Shown here: piece by piece, positions 26,512 through 35,800 of the stretch
How the letters are laid out: each line of letters opens with the position of its first letter
How positions within the stretch are numbered: position 1 is the first letter of the stretch
DNA from: Bryobacteraceae bacterium
GTDB lineage: Bacteria; Acidobacteriota; Terriglobia; Bryobacterales; Bryobacteraceae
Direction of reading: 5' to 3'
Length of the DNA stretch: 64,000 bases
Assembly: GCA_025928545.1 (NCBI GenBank)
Contig: JAICJH010000015.1
Span: 1-64,000 of the forward strand
Position numbers and translations under genes: made by a program
Notes under the pieces: model-generated
The model's database searches: none
What the model was told of the DNA's origin: nothing
Seen by the model: the letters and a program-made list of their open reading frames with translations, nothing else

Positions 26512-26844
26512 ATGCGGCGCGCCTTACTGGCAGTATTAGCGATTTCCACGTGTCTTTGGGGCGCGTCCGCTTCGCGTGTCCATATCATCCTGATTCAGGG
26601 ATTCCAGTTTCAGCCGGAAAACCTGACTGTCCAGGCAGGTGACACAGTGGAATGGAAGAACGCGGACATTGTGCCGCACACCGTCACCTCCGACGATAAG
26701 ACTTTTCACTCCGGACTGATTCAACCCAACCATAGCTGGAAACTGGTCGCCAGGACACCAGGAAGCTATAGTTATTCGTGCACGCCGCATCCTAATATGA
26801 AAGGCATGCTGGTTGTCGGGAGGATCCCCCCAGAGAGACGATGA
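26512..26844 (+). CDS. secreted plastocyanin-like cupredoxin
   Basis: A 110-residue exported protein with a signal peptide (MRRALLAVLAISTCLWGASA). The mature domain has FQFQPENLTVQAGDTVEWKN, then VPHTVTS with the first histidine ligand and SCTPHPNMKGML with the Cys-His-Met loop of a type 1 copper site. It should be a small periplasmic electron carrier. Its stop codon overlaps the ATG of the sigma factor gene by four bases, so a copper protein and an ECF sigma factor are translationally coupled. Confidence 0.88.
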   Translation: MRRALLAVLAISTCLWGASASRVHIILIQGFQFQPENLTVQAGDTVEWKNADIVPHTVTSDDKTFHSGLIQPNHSWKLVARTPGSYSYSCTPHPNMKGMLVVGRIPPERR

Positions 26845-27509
26845 GCGATTCAGTCTCCCCAGTTGTATCGACGATGAGCGATGAGGAAGTCATCGCGCGC
26901 GTCCTCGCGGGCGATAAGGCCAGTTTCGAGATCGTCATGCGCAGGTACAACCAGCGCCTTTTCCGCACGGCACGCGCGATCCTGCGGGACGATCTGCTGG
27001 CTGAGGATCTGGTACAGGAGGCGTGGGTCCGAGCGTATCAGCACCTCGGCGACTTTGCCGGCCGCGCATCCTTTTCTACGTGGGTACTTCGCATCACCGT
27101 CAATGAAGGTCTGGCCCGGCTTCGAAGGGGCCAGCGATATGCAGAGCAGCGGGAAGCGACAGGCGCAGGAGAACGCATGGATCGATTTAGCTCACCAGCT
27201 CCGGATCCGGAGCAACAGGCGTCCGCTTCGGAAATGCGGGCGCTGCTGGAACAACTGATCGATGGTCTCCCGGACGCGAACCGCGCCGTCTTCATGTTGC
27301 GCGATGTCGAAGGCATGAGTACAGCCGAGGCCGCCGAGATACTCAGTATCAGCGAGGATAACGTCAAGGTGCGACTTCACCGGGCACGTGTATCGCTGCG
27401 TGAAATGTTGATGGCGCACGTAGACATTCAATGCCGAGGGGCATTCAGTTTTCTTGGAGCCCGGTGTGACCGTATCGTCGGGCAGGTTTTCGAGCGCATC
27501 AGGGGTTAG
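26841..27509 (+). CDS. ECF-type RNA polymerase sigma factor
   Basis: A 222-residue sigma-70 family protein. Region 2 shows YNQRLFRTARAILRDDLLAEDLVQEAWVRAY and STWVLRITVNEGLARLRR; region 4 shows LPDANRAVFMLRDVEGMSTAEAAEILSISEDNVKVRLHRAR. The C-terminal extension FSFLGARCDRIVGQVFERI, with a cysteine, recurs in a subgroup of ECF factors. No anti-sigma factor follows; the next gene is a Crp-type regulator. Coupled to the cupredoxin, it may respond to envelope or redox stress, but the signal path is not visible. Confidence 0.9.
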   Translation: MSDSVSPVVSTMSDEEVIARVLAGDKASFEIVMRRYNQRLFRTARAILRDDLLAEDLVQEAWVRAYQHLGDFAGRASFSTWVLRITVNEGLARLRRGQRYAEQREATGAGERMDRFSSPAPDPEQQASASEMRALLEQLIDGLPDANRAVFMLRDVEGMSTAEAAEILSISEDNVKVRLHRARVSLREMLMAHVDIQCRGAFSFLGARCDRIVGQVFERIRG

Positions 27510-27549
27510 AGAGGTTCTGGCCATCGCGGTGCGGCAAAATTGAATAGAC

Positions 27550-28248
27550 ATGCCCGAGAACCCTTCCCCCCGACAGATTTTGAAAGCCACGCCGCTTTTT
27601 GCCGCATTGGACGACACCGAAATCAATTCACTGGCTGCCCGTTGCGGAATCCGACCCTATTCGCCGGCAGAGATTCTGTTTTCCGAAGGAGAACCATGCA
27701 AGGGGCTGTATATCGTGGTCACGGGTCGTGTTCGCATCTACAAAATGTCTATAAATGGTCGCGAACAGGTGTTATCGGTGGAGGGCCCCGGCGCGTCTGT
27801 TGCAGAACTGCCGGTGTTCGACGGGGGCAGTTATCCCGCATCCGCTTCGGCTATTGAGAAAACGGATGCTCTCTTCGTATCCCGCGCCGATCTGCGCGCG
27901 ATTTGTCTGGAGAAACCGGAAGTTTCGCTGAAGATGTTGCAAGTCGTGGGGGCGCGGCTGCGCAGGTTAGTCGGGATTATCGAGGAGCTCTCTTTCACGA
28001 CCGTCCGGCACCGCCTCATCTCCTGGCTTTTGCGGCAGGCAACTACCGAAGGGCGTGCCGGGGAGCGAGGAATTGTTTTCTCTCTGAACACGAGCCATCA
28101 GGAGTTGGCGGCACAGATCGGCACCGTTCGCGAATTGGTATCGCGCAATCTGGCGCGCCTTCAGGCACAGAGCTTTATCGAGATGAATGGCCGCGAAATA
28201 ACGATCCTGGATCGGGCGGGACTGGAAGCCGACCTCGCATCCATTTAG
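27550..28248 (+). CDS. Crp/Fnr-family transcriptional regulator
   Basis: A 232-residue protein with an N-terminal cyclic-nucleotide-type beta roll (ILFSEGEPCKGLYIVVTGRVRIYKMS, residues 35-70), the dimer helix and a C-terminal winged helix: TSHQELAAQIGTVRELVSRNLARLQ, where E and R in the recognition helix (TVRELVSR) fit TGTGA half-sites. The N-terminal cysteine cluster of FNR is absent, so it does not carry an FNR-type [4Fe-4S] sensor. It may read cAMP, haem/NO or another ligand. A CRP-like site at 17598 upstream of the hemerythrin pair is a candidate target. It lies 40 bases after the sigma factor. Confidence 0.88.
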   Translation: MPENPSPRQILKATPLFAALDDTEINSLAARCGIRPYSPAEILFSEGEPCKGLYIVVTGRVRIYKMSINGREQVLSVEGPGASVAELPVFDGGSYPASASAIEKTDALFVSRADLRAICLEKPEVSLKMLQVVGARLRRLVGIIEELSFTTVRHRLISWLLRQATTEGRAGERGIVFSLNTSHQELAAQIGTVRELVSRNLARLQAQSFIEMNGREITILDRAGLEADLASI

Positions 28249-28270
28249 AAAGACCTGAGAATTACCGCTT

Positions 28271-28840
28271 ATGAAGCGGCCTGACACAGCATCGCCGCTG
28301 GTCGTTATGACGATCGGTCATTCCACCCGTTCGGCAGACGACTTCATCCGTCTGCTGAAATCGAACGGAGTGAAAAGGCTGGTGGATGTTCGCACCGTTC
28401 CGCGCTCGCGGCACAATCCACAGTTCAATCGGAGCGAATTATCGCCAAGGCTCCATTCGGCTCGCCTCCATTACAGGTACATGCCGGGATTGGGCGGCTT
28501 CCGGCATTCCCGGCCAGGCTCGATCAATACCGGATGGCGCAACGCCAGCTTCCGCGGCTACGCGGATTACATGCAGACACCCGAATTCGAAAACAATATC
28601 GCCGCGCTGGTAGAACTGGCGACGCGGGAGCGAACAGCGATCATGTGCGCTGAGGCCGTTCCCTGGCGGTGTCACCGCTCACTGATTGCAGATGCGCTCC
28701 TGGCGCGCGGCATTGAAGTGCGCGAGATTACGGGAATCGATCGTTCACAACCGCACAGGCTTACACCGTGGGCGCGAGTGAACGGCAAGCGGGTCACCTA
28801 TCCAGCCGAAGAAAATAAAAATGCCGAATCCGAGTCCTGA
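28271..28840 (+). CDS. DUF488 domain protein
   Basis: A 189-residue soluble protein with the DUF488 pattern: VMTIGHSTRSADDFIRLL, LVDVRTVPRSRHNPQFN, YRYMPGLGGFR and CAEAVPWRCHRSLIADAL. The family is widespread and uncharacterised; the cysteine and arginine motifs resemble a phosphatase or sulphur-transfer site. It starts 22 bases after the Crp-type gene and is probably co-transcribed with it. Confidence 0.85.
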   Translation: MKRPDTASPLVVMTIGHSTRSADDFIRLLKSNGVKRLVDVRTVPRSRHNPQFNRSELSPRLHSARLHYRYMPGLGGFRHSRPGSINTGWRNASFRGYADYMQTPEFENNIAALVELATRERTAIMCAEAVPWRCHRSLIADALLARGIEVREITGIDRSQPHRLTPWARVNGKRVTYPAEENKNAESES

Positions 28841-28985
28841 AAGCCGGAATTTGTGAATCGAAATTGACACTGGAATGGCGACGAGTGTTACATTCAAAAT
28901 CTGATGGGTGCCGCTGAGACTTGCAGGTTCCATGTGGCTCCGGTGTGCATGACATCAGGCAGTTCCCGAAACGTTCCATCACTAT

Positions 28986-29837
28986 ATGAAGCTGATTTCA
29001 TTTCTCCACGAGGGTGCCGCCAGTTATGGCGTCATCGAAGGCGCGCAGGTTCGCGATATCGGCCATACCCTGCGCGGGCAGTGGCCCGACCTGAAGACAA
29101 TGCTCGGCCAGGATTACGCCAGGATTGCCGCGGAGGCCGCACTGAACGCGCCCGGCGTGGAGCTTTCCCGGCTTGAATTGTTGCCGCCGGTTCCGAACCC
29201 GGGCAAAGTATTCTGCATCGGGCACAACTACGAAGAGCACCGGGTTGAAACCGGACGCCCGAAGACTACTTTCCCGGCAGTGTTCCTTCGTTTTGCCGAC
29301 ACGCTTGTCGCGCACGGCCAGGCCGGTTGGGTGCCGGCGAGTTCCGTGGAAGTCGATTACGAAGGCGAAATGGCGGTCATCATAGGGCGCGGGGGCAGGC
29401 ACATCCCGCGTGCGGAGGCGCTGCGGCATGTCGCCGGTTACTCGTGCTTCAACGATATTTCGATACGCGACTGGCAGCGCCACACCAGCCAGTTCACGCC
29501 GGGGAAAAATTTCCCGCGGACGGGCGGATTCGGGCCCTGGATTATTACGGCGGATGAGATTACCGATCCGCAGGAACTCGCACTGACGACCCGTCTCAAT
29601 GGCGAGACAGTGCAGCATGCCACCACGGCGCAGATGATTTTTCCGGTGAATGAAATTATTGAATATCTTTCTTCCTTCACCGTTCTTTCCCCCGGCGATG
29701 TGATTGCTTCGGGAACCCCAGGCGGAGTTGGAGTGAAACGCAACCCGCAATTATTTATGAAGTCTGGCGACGTCGTGGAAGTTGAGATTGGCGCGATCGG
29801 AATTCTGCGAAACACGATGGATTCGGAACCTCGGTAG
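28986..29837 (+). CDS. fumarylacetoacetate hydrolase (FAH) family enzyme
   Basis: A 283-residue FAH-superfamily protein. The metal-binding acids are in SVEVDYEGEMAVIIGRGGRHI; other family motifs are KVFCIGHNYEEHRVETG, GYSCFNDISIRDWQ, GKNFPRTGGFGPWI and LSPGDVIASGTPGGVGV. Members hydrolyse or decarboxylate beta-diketone products of aromatic or sugar-acid breakdown. There is no signal peptide, so it is cytoplasmic. It stands alone with convergent and divergent neighbours, and the substrate cannot be deduced. Confidence 0.88.
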   Translation: MKLISFLHEGAASYGVIEGAQVRDIGHTLRGQWPDLKTMLGQDYARIAAEAALNAPGVELSRLELLPPVPNPGKVFCIGHNYEEHRVETGRPKTTFPAVFLRFADTLVAHGQAGWVPASSVEVDYEGEMAVIIGRGGRHIPRAEALRHVAGYSCFNDISIRDWQRHTSQFTPGKNFPRTGGFGPWIITADEITDPQELALTTRLNGETVQHATTAQMIFPVNEIIEYLSSFTVLSPGDVIASGTPGGVGVKRNPQLFMKSGDVVEVEIGAIGILRNTMDSEPR

Positions 29838-29864
29838 CGCACGACGACGAACTTCCGCGGCAGA

Positions 29865-30872
29865 TTAAGGGCGACCATCCGCGAGCGCGGCATACGCTTT
29901 ACCGCACTGCTGAGCAACCGTCAGATAGCGTCGCACACCTTCCTTTCCAATCACCCAGAGATGGGGATCGCCGGCCATGCGCGCGCGGAGTTGCGCCAGC
30001 TTGTTAATCGCATCGTTGTATTCCGTGTGATTGCCGATCACCACGTCGGCTCCCGCTCCAGTGGCAATGTCGAGAAACCGCCCCGCATTGGAGATGTAGG
30101 ACTGCAACATTTCCTTGCTGGTTCTCGCGCTAAGCGCGGTGCCGCCCCATTCCATCGCGAGATGCGGCTCGCCGTGATCCTTAACCGGCACCAACAGCGA
30201 TAACGTGCTGCCGGTGTGACCCGGCGTGATGTAGATCGTGAGGGTCGTGTCGCCGAGCGTCACTTTCTGGCCATCGGTCGCATCCACGTCGTGGCGCGGC
30301 GGGTTGGCTTCCTGCGCGGCCGCTGCCCAGTCTTTTGCTCCCATAATGACGGTGGGCCGGAACGTGTCCTGGATATATTTGACGCCACCGTCGTGATCGC
30401 CGTGTGCATGTGTAACGATGAGAATTTTTATGTTGGCCGGATCCAGGTGCAGTTTTCGGAGGCCGTCGTCGATCTCATCTTTTGTGGCGTATGAGAACAA
30501 GGTGTCAATGAGAATGATGCCCGCGGATGTAGTGACGCCCCACGAGGTGTGATCTTTGGTGCCGAGGTAATAGAGATTGTCGAAAACCTGTTGCGGCTCC
30601 TGATACCACTGCTCGCGGGGTGGCCTACCGGCCGGGCCGCGCCCACCTCGTCCGGATCCGCCGCGTCCCCCTCCGCTGCCGCCTTGTGCCGCCGCGACTG
30701 CGACGCCGGCAGGCACCGGCTCCGCCGGGCACGCCAGATGGGCGACCCCGCGGTTGTTGGAATCCACCAGCGCCATGGCTGCGTTGCGATGGGCGGTAGC
30801 AGTATCGGTGGATTGTGCAAATGCGGCGACGCTCACGAGAAGGCCGGCAATGAAGGCATGGGACATGGACAT
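29865..30872 (-). CDS. secreted metallo-beta-lactamase-fold hydrolase
   Basis: A 335-residue exported protein with a signal peptide (SHAFIAGLLVSVAAFAQS). The metal motif is THAHGDHDGGVKY, followed by TPGHTGSTLSLLVP and the final VIGNHTEYND histidine, all typical of the metallo-beta-lactamase fold and near to subclass B3 enzymes. A Gly/Arg-rich stretch (residues 60-85) comes before the domain. Activity as a true beta-lactamase is possible, but such exported relatives also include lactonases and other hydrolases. Several Met codons cluster at the start, so the exact start is open by two to four codons. Confidence 0.8.
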   Translation of the reverse strand: MSMSHAFIAGLLVSVAAFAQSTDTATAHRNAAMALVDSNNRGVAHLACPAEPVPAGVAVAAAQGGSGGGRGGSGRGGRGPAGRPPREQWYQEPQQVFDNLYYLGTKDHTSWGVTTSAGIILIDTLFSYATKDEIDDGLRKLHLDPANIKILIVTHAHGDHDGGVKYIQDTFRPTVIMGAKDWAAAAQEANPPRHDVDATDGQKVTLGDTTLTIYITPGHTGSTLSLLVPVKDHGEPHLAMEWGGTALSARTSKEMLQSYISNAGRFLDIATGAGADVVIGNHTEYNDAINKLAQLRARMAGDPHLWVIGKEGVRRYLTVAQQCGKAYAALADGRP

Positions 30873-31023
30873 AGCATGCTAGTCTATCCTGGTTTTGCGG
30901 GGCGCGGAGGCCCACCCGCCGCTGTAAATCTGCCTCGCCTCCGCCGTCACAATAAATTTACAACTTAGTAACTGCAATTGGTCCACTGGATGCACGTTTC
31001 CGCGCCCGAGGAGATTTTCTTAT

Positions 31024-32190
31024 ATGCAGTTACTGCGCACCGCATTTCTTGGTTTCGCTACGCTTTCAATGGCCGCAGCGTCCGGCAATTACACGCAACA
31101 TAACCTCGTTTCCGATGTCCCCGGCGCGGCCGATCATACAGACGCCAAACTGGTCAACGCCTGGGGCCTCGCTCGCTCGGCCACTTCGCCCTGGTGGGTG
31201 AACTCAAACGGGAAGGGCCTTTCTCTCGTTTACGATGCCAGCGGCACTCCGTTTCCCACGGCCAGCCCCATCGTTGTCACAATTCCGGCGCCCGGCGGTG
31301 GAACGTCGGCCCCCGCCGGCATCGTTTTCAACGGGACACAGGATTTCCAACTCGCCACCGGAGCTCCCGCGGCCTTCATATTCGCCACCGAGGATGGAGT
31401 TATTGCGGGATGGAACAGGACGGTAAGTGCCTCCACTGCCGTCGTAAAATTCGACAGCAAGGGCGGCGCAATTTACAAGGGTCTTGCCATTGGGCAAATG
31501 AGTGGCGCCAACGTCCTCTATGCGGCAAACTTCCGCTCAGGTTTGGTCGAGGTCTTCGATCGTACCTTTTCACCCATGAGTCTCAGCATGGGGGCCTTTC
31601 GCGATCCTCAGATTCCCGCTGGCTACGCGCCTTTCAATGTACAGAACATCGGGGGCAACATCGCTGTGATGTTCGCGAAGCAGGATGGAATGGATGAAGT
31701 TCACGGTGCGGGGCTTGGTTATGTCGATATCTTTACGCCAGCCGGCGTTCTCATGACGCGTTTCCATCACGGTCCCTGGATGAATGCGCCGTGGGGTATC
31801 GCTCTGGCGCCCGCCGACTTTGGAAGATTCGGCAAGAAATACCTGGTGGGCAATTTCGGCAGTGGACAAATCGCTGCGTTCAGCGAGAGCGGTGAATTCC
31901 AGGGTGTGATGCGTGGACGCAAAGGGCGTGCGCTCGTCATCGATGGCCTGTGGGGGCTCGCCTTCGGCAACGGCGGTACAGCGGGACCGGCCAACATCCT
32001 GTTCTTCACGGCGGGCCCGGCGGACGAACAGCATGGTCTGTTCGGAACTCTCTCGGCTGCAAGCGACGATGCCGATGATGACTCGGGCGACAACGATGGA
32101 AAAGGCGACAACGGTGGAAAAGGCGAAGGCGACGGCAACGTAGGTGGCAATGGCAAAGGCCACGGTGACCGAAACCGTGATGACCGGTGA
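31024..32190 (+). CDS. secreted TIGR03118-family beta-propeller protein
   Basis: A 388-residue exported protein (signal MQLLRTAFLGFATLSMAAA). The body matches the TIGR03118 family as I recall it: YTQHNLVSDVPGAADHTDAKLVNAWGLARS, SPWWVNSNGKGLSLVYD and WGIALAPADFGRFGKKYLVGNFG, a propeller-like repeat protein of unknown function. The C-terminus is a low-complexity tail of Asp, Gly, Lys and Asn (DDADDDSGDNDGKGDNGG) that could bind calcium or act as a linker. ATG at 31024 follows GAGGAG. It stands alone. Confidence 0.8.
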   Translation: MQLLRTAFLGFATLSMAAASGNYTQHNLVSDVPGAADHTDAKLVNAWGLARSATSPWWVNSNGKGLSLVYDASGTPFPTASPIVVTIPAPGGGTSAPAGIVFNGTQDFQLATGAPAAFIFATEDGVIAGWNRTVSASTAVVKFDSKGGAIYKGLAIGQMSGANVLYAANFRSGLVEVFDRTFSPMSLSMGAFRDPQIPAGYAPFNVQNIGGNIAVMFAKQDGMDEVHGAGLGYVDIFTPAGVLMTRFHHGPWMNAPWGIALAPADFGRFGKKYLVGNFGSGQIAAFSESGEFQGVMRGRKGRALVIDGLWGLAFGNGGTAGPANILFFTAGPADEQHGLFGTLSAASDDADDDSGDNDGKGDNGGKGEGDGNVGGNGKGHGDRNRDDR

Positions 32191-32198
32191 CCGCGGCG

Positions 32199-32732
32199 CT
32201 ACTTCTTCCCGCTTGAAGTTTGCCCGCGGGCTAACACGTGATAAGTGACGGCATCCCACGCGTTATGGATGCCGATGAAGAGCAACAGCAGCGCGCTCGC
32301 GGCTGTGGCAAACAGGGCCTCGGTCAGGTAAACCCGCGCCGCAAGAGCCGATCCGGCGAGGAGTACATATGCAAACACAGGCAATATGGCATGAAACAGC
32401 CAGTCCTCGAACTCGGGCTTATAGGAACTTTGTTTGCGCATTCGCCGGATGATCGTCAGGGAATAGATAAAGCCGCAGATACCCGCCAGGCCCACGATAT
32501 CTGCGGCGATCTCGGATACATCCCACGGTGCGCTGAGAACCGCCGCTAAACCGAGCGCGATGGCGAAGTGAACGATTGTCGGTGTGGAGAACACCGAACC
32601 AGCTTCGGCATCCGGCCGCGGCGCCGGCCGGGAACTAATAAGGCTCAAAGCAACGAACTGAAGCCCGATCAGAGCGCTGGCTGAAGACCCGACGATGACA
32701 TAGAAGTTTTGCCAGCCGGCCAATACTTTCAT
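32199..32732 (-). CDS. membrane protein of unknown function, about five helices
   Basis: I do not recognise the family. The 177-residue protein has hydrophobic segments at FYVIVGSSASALIGLQFVALSLI, IVHFAIALGLAAVLSA, IVGLAGICGFIYSLTII, ILPVFAYVLLAGSALA and LFATAASALLLLFIGI. It follows the TonB receptor gene after the strong terminator and so should have its own promoter. Convergent with the TIGR03118 gene. Confidence 0.65.
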   Translation of the reverse strand: MKVLAGWQNFYVIVGSSASALIGLQFVALSLISSRPAPRPDAEAGSVFSTPTIVHFAIALGLAAVLSAPWDVSEIAADIVGLAGICGFIYSLTIIRRMRKQSSYKPEFEDWLFHAILPVFAYVLLAGSALAARVYLTEALFATAASALLLLFIGIHNAWDAVTYHVLARGQTSSGKK

Positions 32733-32767
32733 AATCGAATTATCGCCCGGAAATTCAGCTGAATTGT

Positions 32768-32804
32768 AAAAAGGGGGAGAGCATAGTGCTCTCCCCCTTT
32801 TTTT
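32768..32804 (-). terminator. strong Rho-independent terminator of the TonB receptor gene
   Basis: AAAAAGGGGGAGAGCA, a three-base loop and TGCTCTCCCCCTTTTT form a perfect 16-base stem with A and T runs on both sides. It lies 26 bases past the stop codon of the minus-strand receptor gene and can work in both directions. Confidence 0.92.
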
Positions 32805-32829
32805 CGGTACGAATTGCCAGCGCGCCGGC

Positions 32830-35800
32830 TTAGAAGCCGATCCGGACCTCCAGCTGAATATTGCGCATATTGGCGGCGCCGGTTGCAGCGCCGAAGCCCG
32901 CGTTCTGTGGCTGCGAACGCCCCGAGGATATGCTGCCGTTGGTGAACTGGGAGTTCTGCAACGTCATGCTCGTGGGGTTATTGAACGTAGCCGAAGTGCT
33001 CCGGGCGTTGATGACCGCGGCGTTCAGCGTGTTGAATACGTCCGCCCGGAACTCAAAGGTTTTTGATTCCCTGAATTTCCAGAAGTGGAACTTTCGGACG
33101 GCGGCCGTGTCGACGATATTGCTGAAGCAGCCACGCAGATAATTGCGGCCCGACTCCATCTGCACACTGCCGTAGGTCGGCCCCGCCACACCCGCTGTAT
33201 TGAACTGGGTAAACTGGCTGCCACAGCCGCTGCCGAGGTTGCTCGGCAAAACCATTGCGCCGGCAAAGTCCGGCGAACCGGTTATGTTAACGTTGGCGCC
33301 GTTCGATTGGTATGTGTAACCAAGGCCGTAAGCCGTGCCGGAAGCCGACGTCAGAATGCCGGAAATCTGCCAGTCTCCCGTAATCTGGTGGAGGAAAGCG
33401 TTGCCCTTGATGCCCGGGACGGCCCAGGTGGTATTCACTTTCACGAAGTGCGGCCGTCGATCCAGGGTATTGTTCAGGGCCTCGAACGCGGCCTCGTCGG
33501 ATCGGAGCGCAATGGTGTTACCGGTGTATGTATACCGCTGCACCAGGCCCGTGTTGCCCGTAAGTGAGATCCCGTAGGTATAGTTCGCCCCGAAAGAAAA
33601 TCCGTGGCTGAACCGGCGGGTCAGGCTGACCTGCATCGAATGATACGTATTATGGAAGGCTGTCGTATTCTGTCCGATCGTGCTGAGGCCGGCGAAAGGC
33701 CGCAACAGATTCGTCGTATAGGCCGATGCGCCCTGCACGGTCGGCGTGCCGAGCGTCGGATCCTGATACTGCGACAGGTAGGCGGTACCGAGTGGCACCT
33801 GATTCAGCAGCTGCTGCGATCCGCCCTGCGTTGCCCCCAGCTGGTTATATGCGTGATCCCCCACGTAGGAGACATCAACGACCATGCCGCCGGGCAGCGA
33901 TTTCTGCACACCAACCTGCCACTGCAAGGTAGTCGGAATCTTCGCGTTGTACTGGAATACAACGAGGGCCGGAACAGGAGACGGACTTAAGCCCGTGCCG
34001 AGGGACTGCAACTGCCCCTGCAGCAGGTTTTGCGAGGTCGCGATCGGTGGATTGCCCGGCGTCGAGAATACAGTGTTCCCGTCGGGGCGTTCATAGAACA
34101 ACCCGGTGCCGCCGCGAATCACCCAGTTGGATTTACCGGTCACGTCGTACGCAAATCCAAAGCGCGGTGCGTACACCATGGCCGGCCAGACGTAGGCGGT
34201 ATTTGCGATGCCGTCGCCAGCCTGCTTGATCCCGTTCAGGGGGTTACCAATACCAGGAACCGGAGTGCCGATCAAAACCTGCGAATTGGCCGCGCCGGCT
34301 GCGGTGACAATCGCACCGGTCAGGGGATTCTTTGCGTTACGGGTATTTCCGGTACACGTTGTCGCGCCATTACTGCACCCCGCGACGTACAGCACCTGAG
34401 CGTTTGTCGCCGACCATTGACTCGGAAAGAAGTTCGAAGCCTGGTTGAACTGATCGTACTGCGGCGTCTGGTGGGTGAATCGCATCCCGTAATCGAGCGT
34501 CAGACGACGGCCGATTTTCCAGTTATCCTGGAGGTAGAACTCCAGGTTGTTGTAGATCATGCTTCCCTCAACAAGCTTTGAGGCCTGCAGATACTGGTTG
34601 AAGACGCCGAGATCCGCGTTCGCGAAACCGAATCCGCTGTCCAGCTGATTATTCGTGTTATTGCCGAAATCGATATAACCCTGGAAGGACAGGTTTGCAA
34701 TTCCGCCGGCACTTACGTTTTGAGCTTTATAACTGTGATTGAGGTACGCCCCGGCTTTGATGGTGTGCCGTCCCCAGATCTTTGTCAGGCTGCCTGCGTA
34801 GTCCTGAGTGTGGTTGATGTTCAGGAAGCCGGGGAACTGAATGTTCGGAGGCGCGTTGCCGATTAAGGTACCCCAGGCAAAGCTCGGCGGCATGCTGATC
34901 TGCTTGTTGGCCGAGTTATAGAACACCGGTTTCTGGGTCTCCATGGTTGCGTAAGCGTAATAACCGGTATTCAGCACGCCCGCATTCGGATACAAATTCG
35001 GCAACGCGCTTAAAGTGTTGTTGCGGTTAGCCGCTGGATCGCGGGCCAATCCGCCGGAGCCGCCGCCCGCCAGTTGGTTCTTGATGCTGCCGTAGGTCAG
35101 CTCGAGGACTGTCGTCGGCGTCATCGTCCAGTCGATGGTGGCCCCGTAGTTAACGATGTACGGGTACGGAACATAGACATCGTTGAAGCCGGGAAGCGTG
35201 CCAGGTATCGTCACTGATCGTTGCCGTTGCTCGTCTAACTTGGCTGATAACCGCAGTTTCGATGTAATGTTGTAATCGATTTTGATAGCCGGCTGCTGCA
35301 GCAGCTGATTGTAGGAGGCTGGCTGTGCCTGATAGTTATAGGCAGTACCCGGCGCCTGCGTCTGAGTCGGCAGCGGGTATTGGTTGAGCACCGCGATGCC
35401 GGGCGCATAAAGACGGCTGCCAGGAATTTGTGAATTCGGGAAAGGCTTCCCGGTCGAATTGTCGATGATCGGTGCAATCGGCACGCCTTGATTGTTGAGG
35501 GTCTGGGAGAAGTCGCCTGCCCGCTCAAGCGCCGTCGGCACGCGCAACTGGACAGGGTTGCCGCCGTTGACAGTGATCGTCGACGGCCGAAACTCGTGCG
35601 CGTAGAAAAAGAATAGCTTGTTCTTTCCGTGGATGATTTTCGGAATCACCACCGGCCCGCCCAGGGTGTACCCATAGGTGTTTTGGTAGGTGTACGCGGG
35701 CACGGTGCCGTTCTTCTGAACCGTCCACGACCTGGAATTCCAGTCTGAGTTCGTGAAAATTCCGTAGCCCGAACCGTGGAGGGAATTGGTGCCGCTCTTG

